Assembly: GCA_030603505.1 (NCBI GenBank)
Contig: JAUVXQ010000091.1
Coordinates: forward strand, 1-5,511
Reading direction: 5' to 3'
DNA from: Candidatus Heimdallarchaeota archaeon
Lineage (GTDB): Archaea > Asgardarchaeota > Heimdallarchaeia > Heimdallarchaeales > Heimdallarchaeaceae
Length of the DNA: 5,511 nt
The position numbers were made by a program, and so were the translations under genes. The first letter of the stretch is position 1. Each line of letters begins with the position of its first letter. The notes under the pieces were generated by a model that had not been told where the DNA came from, did no database searches, and saw only the letters and a list, made by a program, of their open reading frames with translations. Of the stretch, positions 1 to 5,450 are shown one piece after another.

Positions 1-2
1 AA

Positions 3-509
3 GGCATTGTAGCTAGGGATCTAACTTTAGCGGAAAGAATGGAGCTAACCCATCTTCAAGAAAGATTGAATAATATGATAGGAAAACGATATGAGATTAC
101 CTCTGAAGAGAAAGATGAAGATCCTGTTTTAGTTCTGATTCTAAATGAAGGAGGAGTAAGCTTGTTTACTGAAAAATTCCAAGAAGAATCAAAATTGGAT
201 GGTTATCTTGTAGGAAGCTTCCTAACAGCCTTTGATAATTTCAGTAGAGAAGCTTTTGCTGTTTCAGGATCACTAGAAAGGATAAAACATCAAGATTATA
301 CTCTTCTAATGAAAAAATTAGACACACTCACTTTTTGTTACGCTTTCAAAGGAAAATCCTTTTTAGCTCTTCAAAAACTGGATAATTTCATAGCGAATTT
401 ACTAACTTTAAAAGAAGTATGGGAATCAATAGTAGAATCTGGTATAAGTTACATAAATACAGACTTAGAACAGAAACTCTCTAATGTAGCAAAAAGTATT
501 TTTCGATGA
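3..509 (+). CDS. Longin/roadblock-like sensor domain protein, C-terminal part (5'-truncated by window edge)
   Basis: The frame is open from base 3 through the first ATG (39) with no stop, and the residues before that ATG (GIVARDLTLAER) continue an amphipathic charged helix. The true start therefore probably lies outside the window and ATG 39 is internal. Numbering from that Met, residues 1-20 are helical, 21-28 are an acidic linker, and 29-120 form one compact domain. The domain begins with strands around VLVLILNEGGVSLF (30-43). It continues with a helix (LVGSFLTAFDNFSREAF, 57-73), then strands around IKHQDYTLLM (82-91) and TFCYAFKG (98-105), then a helix (LALQKLDNFIANLL). This strand-strand-helix-strands-helix order, with the NEGG turn and the GSFLTAF helix, matches what I know of Asgard longin/roadblock-type domains, often the C-terminal module of larger sensor or scaffold proteins. 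Function is inferred: probably a dimerising or small-GTPase-related regulatory module. The missing N-terminus would decide the role. Translation ends at TGA 507-509. Confidence 0.75.
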   Translation, partial: GIVARDLTLAERMELTHLQERLNNMIGKRYEITSEEKDEDPVLVLILNEGGVSLFTEKFQEESKLDGYLVGSFLTAFDNFSREAFAVSGSLERIKHQDYTLLMKKLDTLTFCYAFKGKSFLALQKLDNFIANLLTLKEVWESIVESGISYINTDLEQKLSNVAKSIFR

Positions 510-516
510 ATGAAAT

Positions 517-675
517 ATGAAAATTCATAATCAATTGAAGATGGTTGCATATAAATGTACTAAAAACAATTATCGAAGAGTAATACGAAAGAATCAATTC
601 AAAAGACAAATAGTTTTTAATTTAGCCAATAACCTTTTTTACAATTACTCCTTTCTCAATTTTAGGTCTAAATAA
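517..675 (+). CDS. Doubtful small ORF, 52 residues, basic
   Basis: An open frame runs from ATG 517 (a second in-frame ATG is at 541) to TAA 673-675. It lies 7 bases after the stop of the upstream gene, and its stop shares its last A with the ATG of the hydrolase gene (TAATG), the geometry of translationally coupled genes. The peptide begins MKIHNQLKMVAYKC and is rich in Lys, Arg, Asn, Phe and Tyr, with no membrane segment and no motif I recognise. That composition is also what random AT-rich DNA would give, and there is no Shine-Dalgarno sequence before either ATG. I list it because of the tight spacing. It may be a chance open frame, with the region instead holding the hydrolase promoter. 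Confidence 0.2.
   Translation: MKIHNQLKMVAYKCTKNNYRRVIRKNQFKRQIVFNLANNLFYNYSFLNFRSK
612..667 (+). promoter_or_regulatory. Weak candidate promoter and ribosome binding site for the hydrolase gene
   Basis: A T/A-rich tract (AGTTTTTAATTTA, 612-624) could serve as a TATA element about 50 bases before ATG 675, putting a transcription start near 645. AGGT at 664-667 ends 7 bases before the ATG and can pair weakly with the 3' end of archaeal 16S rRNA. Both signals are poor, so the assignment is tentative. Confidence 0.25.
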
Positions 676-1505
676 TGTCTATAGAAAAAGTTAGAGATAA
701 TGTTTATGCAATCACCGATGGAAGTACTGCTGGTAATGTCACAGCGTATGTTCTACCTTCACAGATTGTTTTTGTTGACTCTGGTATGAATATCCCTCTC
801 ATGAAGAAATTCAGAGCACATATTGAGGAAGAAACAGGTAAGAAAACAACAACTCTTTTCATCACTCACGAGCATGGAGATCATGTGTTTGGTAATCAAG
901 TGTTTGAAGATTGTGAGATAATTACTTCAAAAACTACACACGAAGCGATGGTGTACTCACAGGAACACAATTGGACTCCAGAAAATTTGGAGGAATGGAA
1001 AAAGAGTTCAGAAGATCCTGCAGCTTTAGAGGGATTGAAAATAGTTCTTGCTAACAAAACATTTGAAGATGAGTATGAATTAGCAGATGGTGATGTAAAA
1101 GTTATCATCAAACGAACTGGAGGACATACAGAAGGTTCAAGTTATGTGTATTGTCCAAATTACAAGGTACTTTTTGCAGGAGATAACTTGTTTAATCAAA
1201 ATTTTCCATGGGGAGGAAATCCTACATCTAATCCGATAAAATGGATTGAAGCAATAGAAGAATATCTTTCACTTGATGTAGAACACTATATTCCAGGTCA
1301 TGGATCAACTTCTGGTAGAGAACCTTTAGAAGAATTCTTAACTTATCTAAACAAAGTTATTACTTTTATGAAGGAAATGATGGTAGAAGAGAAAACTGAA
1401 GAAGAAATTCTTGAGCAGGTGGACAAAATAGAGTATTATCCACCTAGAAGGGAGGAATGGAAAGCTCTAACGTTAAAAAAATGGTATGATGTTTTGTTAA
1501 ACTAA
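675..1505 (+). CDS. Metallo-beta-lactamase-fold metal-dependent hydrolase
   Basis: A complete 276-residue protein, a normal length for a single-domain member of the superfamily. All hallmark ligands are visible: H65-E-H67-G-D69-H70 (the HxHxDH motif), H151 in GGHTEGS, D170 in FAGDNLF (bridging Asp) and H209 in YIPGHGS. This predicts a binuclear metal site, usually Zn and sometimes Fe or Mn, and hydrolytic chemistry. The segment VFVDSGM (32-38) is the usual second strand with its Asp. An insertion rich in Trp, Glu and Lys (about 95-135) sits between the HxHxDH motif and H151, where substrate-specific loops occur. The C-terminal 60 residues are a charged helical tail. No signal peptide is seen, so it should be cytoplasmic. 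Substrate is unknown: glyoxalase II-like thioesters, lactones and organophosphates are all possible, and neighbours do not help. No flavodoxin, rhodanese or beta-CASP domain is fused, which argues against a flavodiiron protein, persulfide dioxygenase fusion or CPSF-type nuclease. Confidence 0.93.
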   Translation: MSIEKVRDNVYAITDGSTAGNVTAYVLPSQIVFVDSGMNIPLMKKFRAHIEEETGKKTTTLFITHEHGDHVFGNQVFEDCEIITSKTTHEAMVYSQEHNWTPENLEEWKKSSEDPAALEGLKIVLANKTFEDEYELADGDVKVIIKRTGGHTEGSSYVYCPNYKVLFAGDNLFNQNFPWGGNPTSNPIKWIEAIEEYLSLDVEHYIPGHGSTSGREPLEEFLTYLNKVITFMKEMMVEEKTEEEILEQVDKIEYYPPRREEWKALTLKKWYDVLLN

Positions 1506-1510
1506 TCAAT

Positions 1511-1520
1511 CCTTTTTTTC
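1511..1520 (+). terminator. Oligo-T terminator after the hydrolase gene
   Basis: A run of seven T residues (1513-1519) in CCTTTTTTTC begins 8 bases after the hydrolase stop. Archaeal RNA polymerase terminates on such non-template-strand T tracts without needing a hairpin, and none is present before it. Confidence 0.5.
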
Positions 1521-1521
1521 C

Positions 1522-1530
1522 TTTATATTA
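1522..1530 (+). promoter_or_regulatory. TATA-box candidate for the four-helix membrane protein gene
   Basis: TTTATATTA is close to the archaeal TATA consensus. A start point 22-27 bases downstream would fall near 1550, giving a leader of about 30 bases to GTG 1584 or about 70 to ATG 1623. The bases just upstream are pyrimidine-rich and do not resemble a good BRE, so strength is uncertain. Confidence 0.45.
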
Positions 1531-1549
1531 GATCAAGTTAGCTCTTCGC

Positions 1550-1575
1550 GGAGATAATTCTGAGAAAAATTCTCC
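1550..1575 (+). other. Small hairpin in the leader of the membrane protein gene
   Basis: GAGAA (1562-1566) and TTCTC (1570-1574) form a perfect 5-bp inverted repeat around a 3-base loop. An alternative pairing is GGAGA (1550-1554) with TCTCC (1571-1575), so the two are mutually exclusive. The structure ends 8 to 9 bases before GTG 1584, where it could affect ribosome access, but it is short and may be chance. Confidence 0.25.
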
Positions 1576-1583
1576 TAACTAAT

Positions 1584-3416
1584 GTGAAGTATATTTATAT
1601 TATAGATTGTCATAAACAAGTTATGGGATACGAAGCAATCACTTTTCTATTATTCGCAGCTTATTTACCGCTTGTTTGGATTCCAGTACGTTTGATAATC
1701 AAAAGACAGAGAGGATATAAAATCGCTCCTTTAATTCTTGCTCTCTTTCTGATGAGTGTATGGGTATTTGGTTTTCTTGGTCGAACAATGTTCGTTACAG
1801 CTTTAGAGCATTTAATTTTTGCAGGATCTCTCTCTATTATAGCAGTAATTGTTTTCGAGATAGTTCGAGGTAAAATTAGGCTTCATAGAAAATTTAGGAC
1901 AAGAAGGCGTTTTATAGGACTTATAATAATCGTTCTAATTATTATCGTTAGTGGGAATTCATTATTGGGGATAAATAAAACAATGCAAAGTGCAAGGTAT
2001 TTTGAGAATATGGTTACCTATGATTCTACAAATTTACCATTTATTGTTCTTGATGAAGTAAACGAGATAGATAACAACATACGACTTGTCACTAAAGAAT
2101 TTGCGATAAGCAAAGCAGAACAAACCAAAGCAACTTTTGGTTCTAATGCTGAATTAATGGAAGCTAATGTCATATATGTTAATGATTCTATTTACTGGTG
2201 TATGATTTACGCACCGAAAAGATCAGCTCAATTCTGGACCCCAGGACAATTTAACCATGCTTGGGGATTGATATTAGTCGAAGTTAACAATCCAAATGCT
2301 GAACCAATAACAATTAAATTTCCAGAAGGAGAGTTTAATTATGCTGAGGGATTATGGCGTAATCACAATATTGTTCTAAAAAATTACCGCCGAGATCAAG
2401 GAGCTAAATATTGGCGATCATATCCTGCTTGGACAGGTACCGAATGGGTCTACGTAGTTACTCGAACTACAAGTAATGTTTATGGAGCATGGTACTCAGA
2501 TGGAATTGACATTCTAGATTTAGCAACAGGCGGTTTAATCAAGCATTATACAGCTGATGAATTATACCAAACACCTGATTATATTCTACAAATTTACTCA
2601 GAGGATCTAATCGAGCAAAAGTGGATCAGAAATTGGGGTGATAAGCGAGATACAACAGTAGAAGGAAACATTCGCTTCTTTACAGGTTTTCCATATTATA
2701 GTTCAGACCGAATAGGATTTTATGAGGTAGGTGTAGAAGATATTCGTTATGTTAAATATCAAAATACAACTTTAGCTTTCTTTGCAACACATCCGTATGA
2801 CTCGACAGAAACTTTAGCTGGTATTGGTGTTATAACTAAAAGCGATGTCACGTTTTATGACCTTAAGAATAGAGGATATATATCGGCTATAACCGCAGCT
2901 ACGCTAGCCGAAGGGCAACTTACTGCACCAAATGAAGGTAGTTATATTGTTCAAATGCCAGTGCCATATACAATCAACACTTCTATTGGATTGAGATTAG
3001 CTTGGTTCATACCCATCTATTGGCAGAGTGGTGCTATACAAAGATTATCTCACGTCTGTGTCATTGATGCTTTAGACTCAAGTTATATTTCTATTGCAGA
3101 GGCAGAGGGACTATCAGGTTCTCAAGTAGTAAAAGAAGCACGATTACAATTCAAGTCCTTTTTCACAAGTGAAGTTGTTGAAGACCAATATGAAATTGCA
3201 CAAATAGAAGATGCTGGAAGCTATGTAGAAAATGGTAACAGTATTTTTGTTTATCAATTGAATGATAATCGAACAATACGTTGTTCCCAAGATTATCTAA
3301 ATGAAACTCATTGGAATCAAGTCGTTCTAGCGGATGTAGGAGACGAAATAAGATACTCATTCACAAAAGATGATGAAGGGATATTCTGGGCTACAGAGTT
3401 CTATATTTTAACTTAA
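1584..3416 (+). CDS. Unrecognised protein with four N-terminal membrane helices and a large extracytoplasmic domain
   Basis: 610 residues from GTG 1584. Hydrophobic helices lie near residues 18-38, 47-66, 73-94 and 110-130. The loops at 36-46 and 95-109 are strongly basic and should be cytoplasmic, which places the N-terminus and the remaining roughly 480 residues outside the cell (positive-inside rule). The outer part is rich in aromatics and beta-like segments, with turns such as GIDILDLATGGLIKHY that resemble strand-turn repeats, possibly propeller-like or PepSY-like; this is an impression of pattern only. Sequons N-x-S/T occur at N131, N200, N394, N465, N562 and N573, compatible with archaeal surface N-glycosylation. 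No protease, glycosidase or binding motif is recognised. Start choice is open: GTG 1584 lacks a Shine-Dalgarno sequence and overlaps an ATG that stops at once (ATGTGA), while ATG 1623 (residue 14) also begins before the first helix. Likely role: surface sensing, adhesion or envelope function. Confidence 0.85.
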   Translation: MKYIYIIDCHKQVMGYEAITFLLFAAYLPLVWIPVRLIIKRQRGYKIAPLILALFLMSVWVFGFLGRTMFVTALEHLIFAGSLSIIAVIVFEIVRGKIRLHRKFRTRRRFIGLIIIVLIIIVSGNSLLGINKTMQSARYFENMVTYDSTNLPFIVLDEVNEIDNNIRLVTKEFAISKAEQTKATFGSNAELMEANVIYVNDSIYWCMIYAPKRSAQFWTPGQFNHAWGLILVEVNNPNAEPITIKFPEGEFNYAEGLWRNHNIVLKNYRRDQGAKYWRSYPAWTGTEWVYVVTRTTSNVYGAWYSDGIDILDLATGGLIKHYTADELYQTPDYILQIYSEDLIEQKWIRNWGDKRDTTVEGNIRFFTGFPYYSSDRIGFYEVGVEDIRYVKYQNTTLAFFATHPYDSTETLAGIGVITKSDVTFYDLKNRGYISAITAATLAEGQLTAPNEGSYIVQMPVPYTINTSIGLRLAWFIPIYWQSGAIQRLSHVCVIDALDSSYISIAEAEGLSGSQVVKEARLQFKSFFTSEVVEDQYEIAQIEDAGSYVENGNSIFVYQLNDNRTIRCSQDYLNETHWNQVVLADVGDEIRYSFTKDDEGIFWATEFYILT

Positions 3417-3433
3417 TCGTTAGAGTGTAGAGC

Positions 3434-3450
3434 TTTTTTTTCTTTCTTTT
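3434..3450 (+). terminator. Oligo-T terminator of the membrane protein gene
   Basis: Eight T residues (3434-3441) followed by further T stretches (CTTTCTTTT) begin 17 bases after the stop codon at 3414-3416. This is a typical archaeal intrinsic terminator. It lies in the 46-base gap between convergent genes, inside the decayed repeat of the FNT gene tail. No comparable T tract is seen on the minus strand for the FNT gene. Confidence 0.6.
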
Positions 3451-3540
3451 GTATCTGTTTTTCTAGCATTCATCACATCCATTGTTTTCTTCTCGTTTCT
3501 TTTCTTTTGTATCTGCTTTTTCTGCGCGTTCATCCCATCC
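3443..3540. repeat. Imperfect direct repeat pair at the 3' end of the FNT gene
   Basis: Copy 1 is 3443-3480 and copy 2 is 3501-3540. By hand alignment about 35 of 40 columns match, with two single-base gaps; the first 15 bases (TTTCTTTTGTATCTG) are identical. The start-to-start distance is 58 bases. Copy 2 encodes, on the minus strand, GWDERAEKADTKE of the channel's cytoplasmic tail. Copy 1 encodes GCDEC followed by the TAG stop and then noncoding sequence. This looks like a tandem duplication of the tail coding region with later decay. Confidence 0.75.
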
Positions 3541-4380
3541 CTTATTTCTTTTTCGATATACAAACCAGTATAAGAATCCTACAAAAATTGCTCCTCCGAT
3601 AATGTTGCCTATAGTAACAGGTAATAAATTATGATAAAGGAAAGATCCCCAATTAAGATTTGATAAATCTATTCCATCCATAATAGCTACTAAAGCTTCA
3701 TTTCCTTTCAAAAGAATTCCCAGAGGTATGTAAAACATGTTAGCCACACTGTGCTCGAATCCACAAGTTACAAATGCCATTATTGGAAAGAATATAGCTA
3801 ATATTTTTCCTGTTGTATCGCTAGCTGAAGTTGAAACCCAAACAGATAGACAAACTAACCAATTACAGAGAATTCCTCTACTGAATGCTTCAAGGAAAGA
3901 AAGATTAACTTTGGAATTTGCTATTGTAATTGAATTCACACCAACTAGATTTGAATCAATTTTCCACACGCCTGAAGCAAAAATTAGAAAAACTAAAAAT
4001 AAAGAACCTAGAAAATTTCCTATATAGACCACAGTCCAATTGCTTAATAATTTTTGAGGAGTAACTTTTCGATCAATACAAGGGATAATTAGTAAATTAT
4101 TACCTGTAAATAATTCAGCACCACACAATAAGACAAGCATTAGCCCAACAGAAAATACAGCTCCTGAGATCAGTTTGGCAAATCCTGAACCGACATAAGT
4201 GCTTAAATCATGAGAGACTATAGTAGCCAATATTGCACCAAAACCAACATAAACACCAGCAAACACTGCGAGTATCATTAAATTTGCAAGAGACATATGA
4301 CACTTTGATAGTCCTATCTCATCCAGTGTCTCAACTATTTTACTTGGAGATTTTATACTCATATACTCATATCCAATCAT
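3463..4380 (-). CDS. Formate/nitrite transporter (FNT) family channel
   Basis: 305 residues, slightly longer than typical members because of a charged tail. FNT proteins form pentamers of six-helix protomers that conduct formate, nitrite or hydrosulfide across the cytoplasmic membrane. Family landmarks seen: an N-terminal SPSKIVETLDEIG helix, GVYVGFGA in the first membrane helix (42-49), GAELFTGNN (87-95) with the broken-helix Thr92, NFLGS (122-126), LCNWLVCLSVW (171-181), and GFEHSVANMF (207-216). H210 is the central pore histidine, corresponding to His209 of Escherichia coli FocA. The last 30 residues are a Lys/Glu-rich cytoplasmic tail ending GCDEC, derived from a decayed duplication. Start may be M1 (4378-4380) or M7 (4360-4362); M7 gives the family's usual N-terminus, and neither has a convincing Shine-Dalgarno sequence. 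Formate is the likeliest substrate in an anaerobic archaeon, but no formate dehydrogenase or nitrite reductase gene is nearby to confirm it. The gene is transcribed alone, convergent to the membrane protein gene and divergent from the longin-like gene. Confidence 0.93.
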   Translation of the reverse strand: MIGYEYMSIKSPSKIVETLDEIGLSKCHMSLANLMILAVFAGVYVGFGAILATIVSHDLSTYVGSGFAKLISGAVFSVGLMLVLLCGAELFTGNNLLIIPCIDRKVTPQKLLSNWTVVYIGNFLGSLFLVFLIFASGVWKIDSNLVGVNSITIANSKVNLSFLEAFSRGILCNWLVCLSVWVSTSASDTTGKILAIFFPIMAFVTCGFEHSVANMFYIPLGILLKGNEALVAIMDGIDLSNLNWGSFLYHNLLPVTIGNIIGGAIFVGFLYWFVYRKRNKGWDERAEKADTKEKKREENNGCDEC

Positions 4381-4404
4381 TTGTTCAAGAAATGATAAAT
4401 GATG

Positions 4405-4430
4405 CTTAAAAGATATAAATCAAGTTTAAG
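4405..4430 (-). promoter_or_regulatory. FNT gene promoter: TATA box inside a dyad
   Basis: On the minus strand ATTTATATC (4420 down to 4412) is a good archaeal TATA box about 32 bases before the M1 codon, which predicts a very short leader or leaderless transcript. It is flanked by the inverted repeat CTTAAA (4405-4410) and TTTAAG (4425-4430). A protein bound to both arms would cover the TATA box, so the dyad could be an operator. The arms are AT-rich, which lowers the weight of the symmetry. Confidence 0.5.
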
Positions 4431-4447
4431 TGCTTTTCTCAAGCGCT
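4429..4447. promoter_or_regulatory. Interrupted palindrome upstream of the FNT TATA box
   Basis: AGTGCTT (4429-4435) and AAGCGCT (4441-4447) are inverted with one mismatch (a T-G pair) around TTCTC. The site lies 9-27 bases upstream of the FNT TATA box on that gene's strand, where archaeal activators commonly bind. It is more GC-rich than its surroundings. No cognate regulator is in the window. Confidence 0.35.
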
Positions 4448-4636
4448 ATAAAGATTTAATGCAAGTGAGAGAGATCAAACATCTGTAGAGAATGATGAGA
4501 ACTTATTGGGAATATCACACTAACGAAGATTCAATGTTTTATGGTTTTCATTTTCACAGATTAAATTTTTTATAATGAACCAAATAAAATTTTTCAATGA
4601 ATAGATATTAGAGCTTGCAGCATACTCTATCACTAA

Positions 4637-4644
4637 TTTTTATC
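4637..4644 (+). promoter_or_regulatory. TATA-box candidate for the longin-like gene
   Basis: TTTTTATC lies about 60 bases before ATG 4704 and would place a transcript start near 4665. A second option, TTTTTTATAATG at 4566-4577, would give a leader of about 100 bases. Neither can be chosen from sequence alone. Confidence 0.3.
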
Positions 4645-4657
4645 TCTTGATGTGTAG

Positions 4658-4667
4658 GTGTTAACAC
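4658..4667. promoter_or_regulatory. Perfect 10-bp palindrome, possible operator
   Basis: GTGTTAACAC is perfectly self-complementary and sits 36 bases before ATG 4704, close to the transcript start predicted from the TATA candidate at 4637-4644. Sites at this position usually bind repressors. The half-site is only 5 bases, so chance is possible. Confidence 0.35.
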
Positions 4668-4703
4668 AAGAAATTAGATTAAAGACTATTTTTACCTTTA
4701 AAT

Positions 4704-5300
4704 ATGAAAGGCAATTTGATAATTGCTCTGCCAAGTGGAATCCCAATCTTTACCCATCTCTTGAAGAATGGTTATGTTTCTAACATTAAAAGAGAATCTA
4801 ATTACAGTGCATGTAATGAAAGAACAATTCTCACTACAGCTATTTTAAATGCATTAAGCTTGAAAGAAGAAGCAAAAACCAATAAATTTTATCAATACAA
4901 AGTCGAAAATGAGCTCTTTCTAACTTATATAACAGATGATTTATCAGTTATTCTTTCAGGAGTTACAAGTGAAAACACTAGCTTTTACAAAAATAAAATG
5001 AGAGTTATAGCTAATCTGTTCATTGAAAACTACTCATCAGAAATAAAACCATTTAATGGGAATGTTGATACTTTTGAGAATTTTGCTACAATTCTTGAAA
5101 AAACTAAAATCTTGAATTATAAAACAAACATCACTTTAAATAATGTAAAAAGCAAAAAAGCAAGTGGTTTTCCAGTCTTATCCAGTAGAATAAGCTTAGT
5201 ACACCTTTTCACTACAATTGCTGTAGCTATGATTATTCTGATGATTGTATATATCTCTAACCAACAACAGATGTTACCAGAATATCTTACTAATCACTAA
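4704..5300 (+). CDS. Longin-like domain protein with C-terminal membrane anchor
   Basis: 198 residues; an in-frame TAA at 4680-4682 and no earlier ATG fix the start at 4704, which has no Shine-Dalgarno sequence. Residues 1-135 follow the longin order: strands LIIALPSGIPIFTHLL (5-20), helix ERTILTTAILNALSLKEEA (39-57), three strands spanning FYQYKVEN, LFLTYITDD and LSVILSGVT (62-88), and helices MRVIANLFIENYSSEIK (99-115) and FENFATILEK (124-133). Residues 136-163 are a short basic linker (KSKK at 149-152). Residues 164-184 form one hydrophobic helix, and 14 residues follow. This is tail-anchored topology, domain in the cytoplasm. Eukaryotic longin proteins (VAMP7, Sec22, Ykt6, adaptor sigma and mu subunits) work in vesicle traffic and fusion. 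Here there is no room for a SNARE heptad region, so the link is in fold and topology, not proven function. Homology is judged from pattern, not a search. A roadblock-type relative is the main alternative. Confidence 0.7.
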   Translation: MKGNLIIALPSGIPIFTHLLKNGYVSNIKRESNYSACNERTILTTAILNALSLKEEAKTNKFYQYKVENELFLTYITDDLSVILSGVTSENTSFYKNKMRVIANLFIENYSSEIKPFNGNVDTFENFATILEKTKILNYKTNITLNNVKSKKASGFPVLSSRISLVHLFTTIAVAMIILMIVYISNQQQMLPEYLTNH

Positions 5301-5371
5301 TCAAGAAATACTTCTAGGTAAAAATAAAAAGAAGAACTTTCAAATAGATTTATTAATGTTTATGAGGGGGC

Positions 5372-5382
5372 TTTTTAAATAA
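5372..5382 (+). promoter_or_regulatory. TATA-box candidate for the gene at the right edge
   Basis: TTTTTAAATAA lies just after a GGGGGC run and would give a transcript start near 5403 and a leader of about 65 bases, consistent with this gene having a Shine-Dalgarno sequence. The same T-run could instead end transcripts of the longin-like gene. Confidence 0.3.
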
Positions 5383-5450
5383 GAATTGAAATTTTATGAT
5401 ATCTACAATGCGAGAAATAGAGTTCTAGTTAGTATTAATGTAGTATTGTA

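Larger units (their letters stand above)
4381..4703. other. Divergent intergenic region, 323 bases
   Basis: It separates the FNT gene (leftward) from the longin-like gene (rightward). I see a promoter candidate for each, dyad sequences next to both, and a tandem AAATGAT pair (4390-4403) near the expected FNT transcript start. The longest short frame I noticed is 27 codons from ATG 4492 and has no support. No tRNA cloverleaf, GC-rich structured RNA or transposon end is visible. The middle part (about 4450-4630) holds nothing I can assign. Confidence 0.6.

Noticed and set aside
896..1111. 71-codon minus-strand open frame inside the hydrolase gene
   Set aside because: It lies wholly opposite the region between HxHxDH and the GGHTEG motif of a clearly real gene and has Ser-rich antisense composition.
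3163..3360. 65-codon minus-strand open frame inside the membrane protein gene
   Set aside because: Antisense shadow with His/Leu/Gln-rich composition and no start signals; the plus-strand frame is continuous across it.
3737..4027. 96-codon plus-strand open frame inside the FNT gene
   Set aside because: Antisense to conserved channel segments including the pore histidine motif; no protein-like features of its own.
4492..4575. 27-codon frame in the divergent intergenic region
   Set aside because: Short, no ribosome binding site and composition typical of AT-rich noncoding DNA.
4562..4603. Repeated AAATTTTT...AATGAA pattern
   Set aside because: Low-complexity AT sequence; the two units do not align beyond what base composition would produce.
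4609..4629. Hairpin TAGAG/CTCTA
   Set aside because: Only 5 pairs around an 11-base loop; not stable enough to support a function.
4381..4703. tRNA, other structured RNA or CRISPR array in the longest gap
   Set aside because: No cloverleaf, GC-rich stem set or regularly spaced repeats were found on either strand.
4704..5300. A true R-SNARE
   Set aside because: Only about 28 residues separate the folded domain from the membrane helix, too short for the roughly 60-residue SNARE heptad region, and no central Arg or Gln layer is seen.
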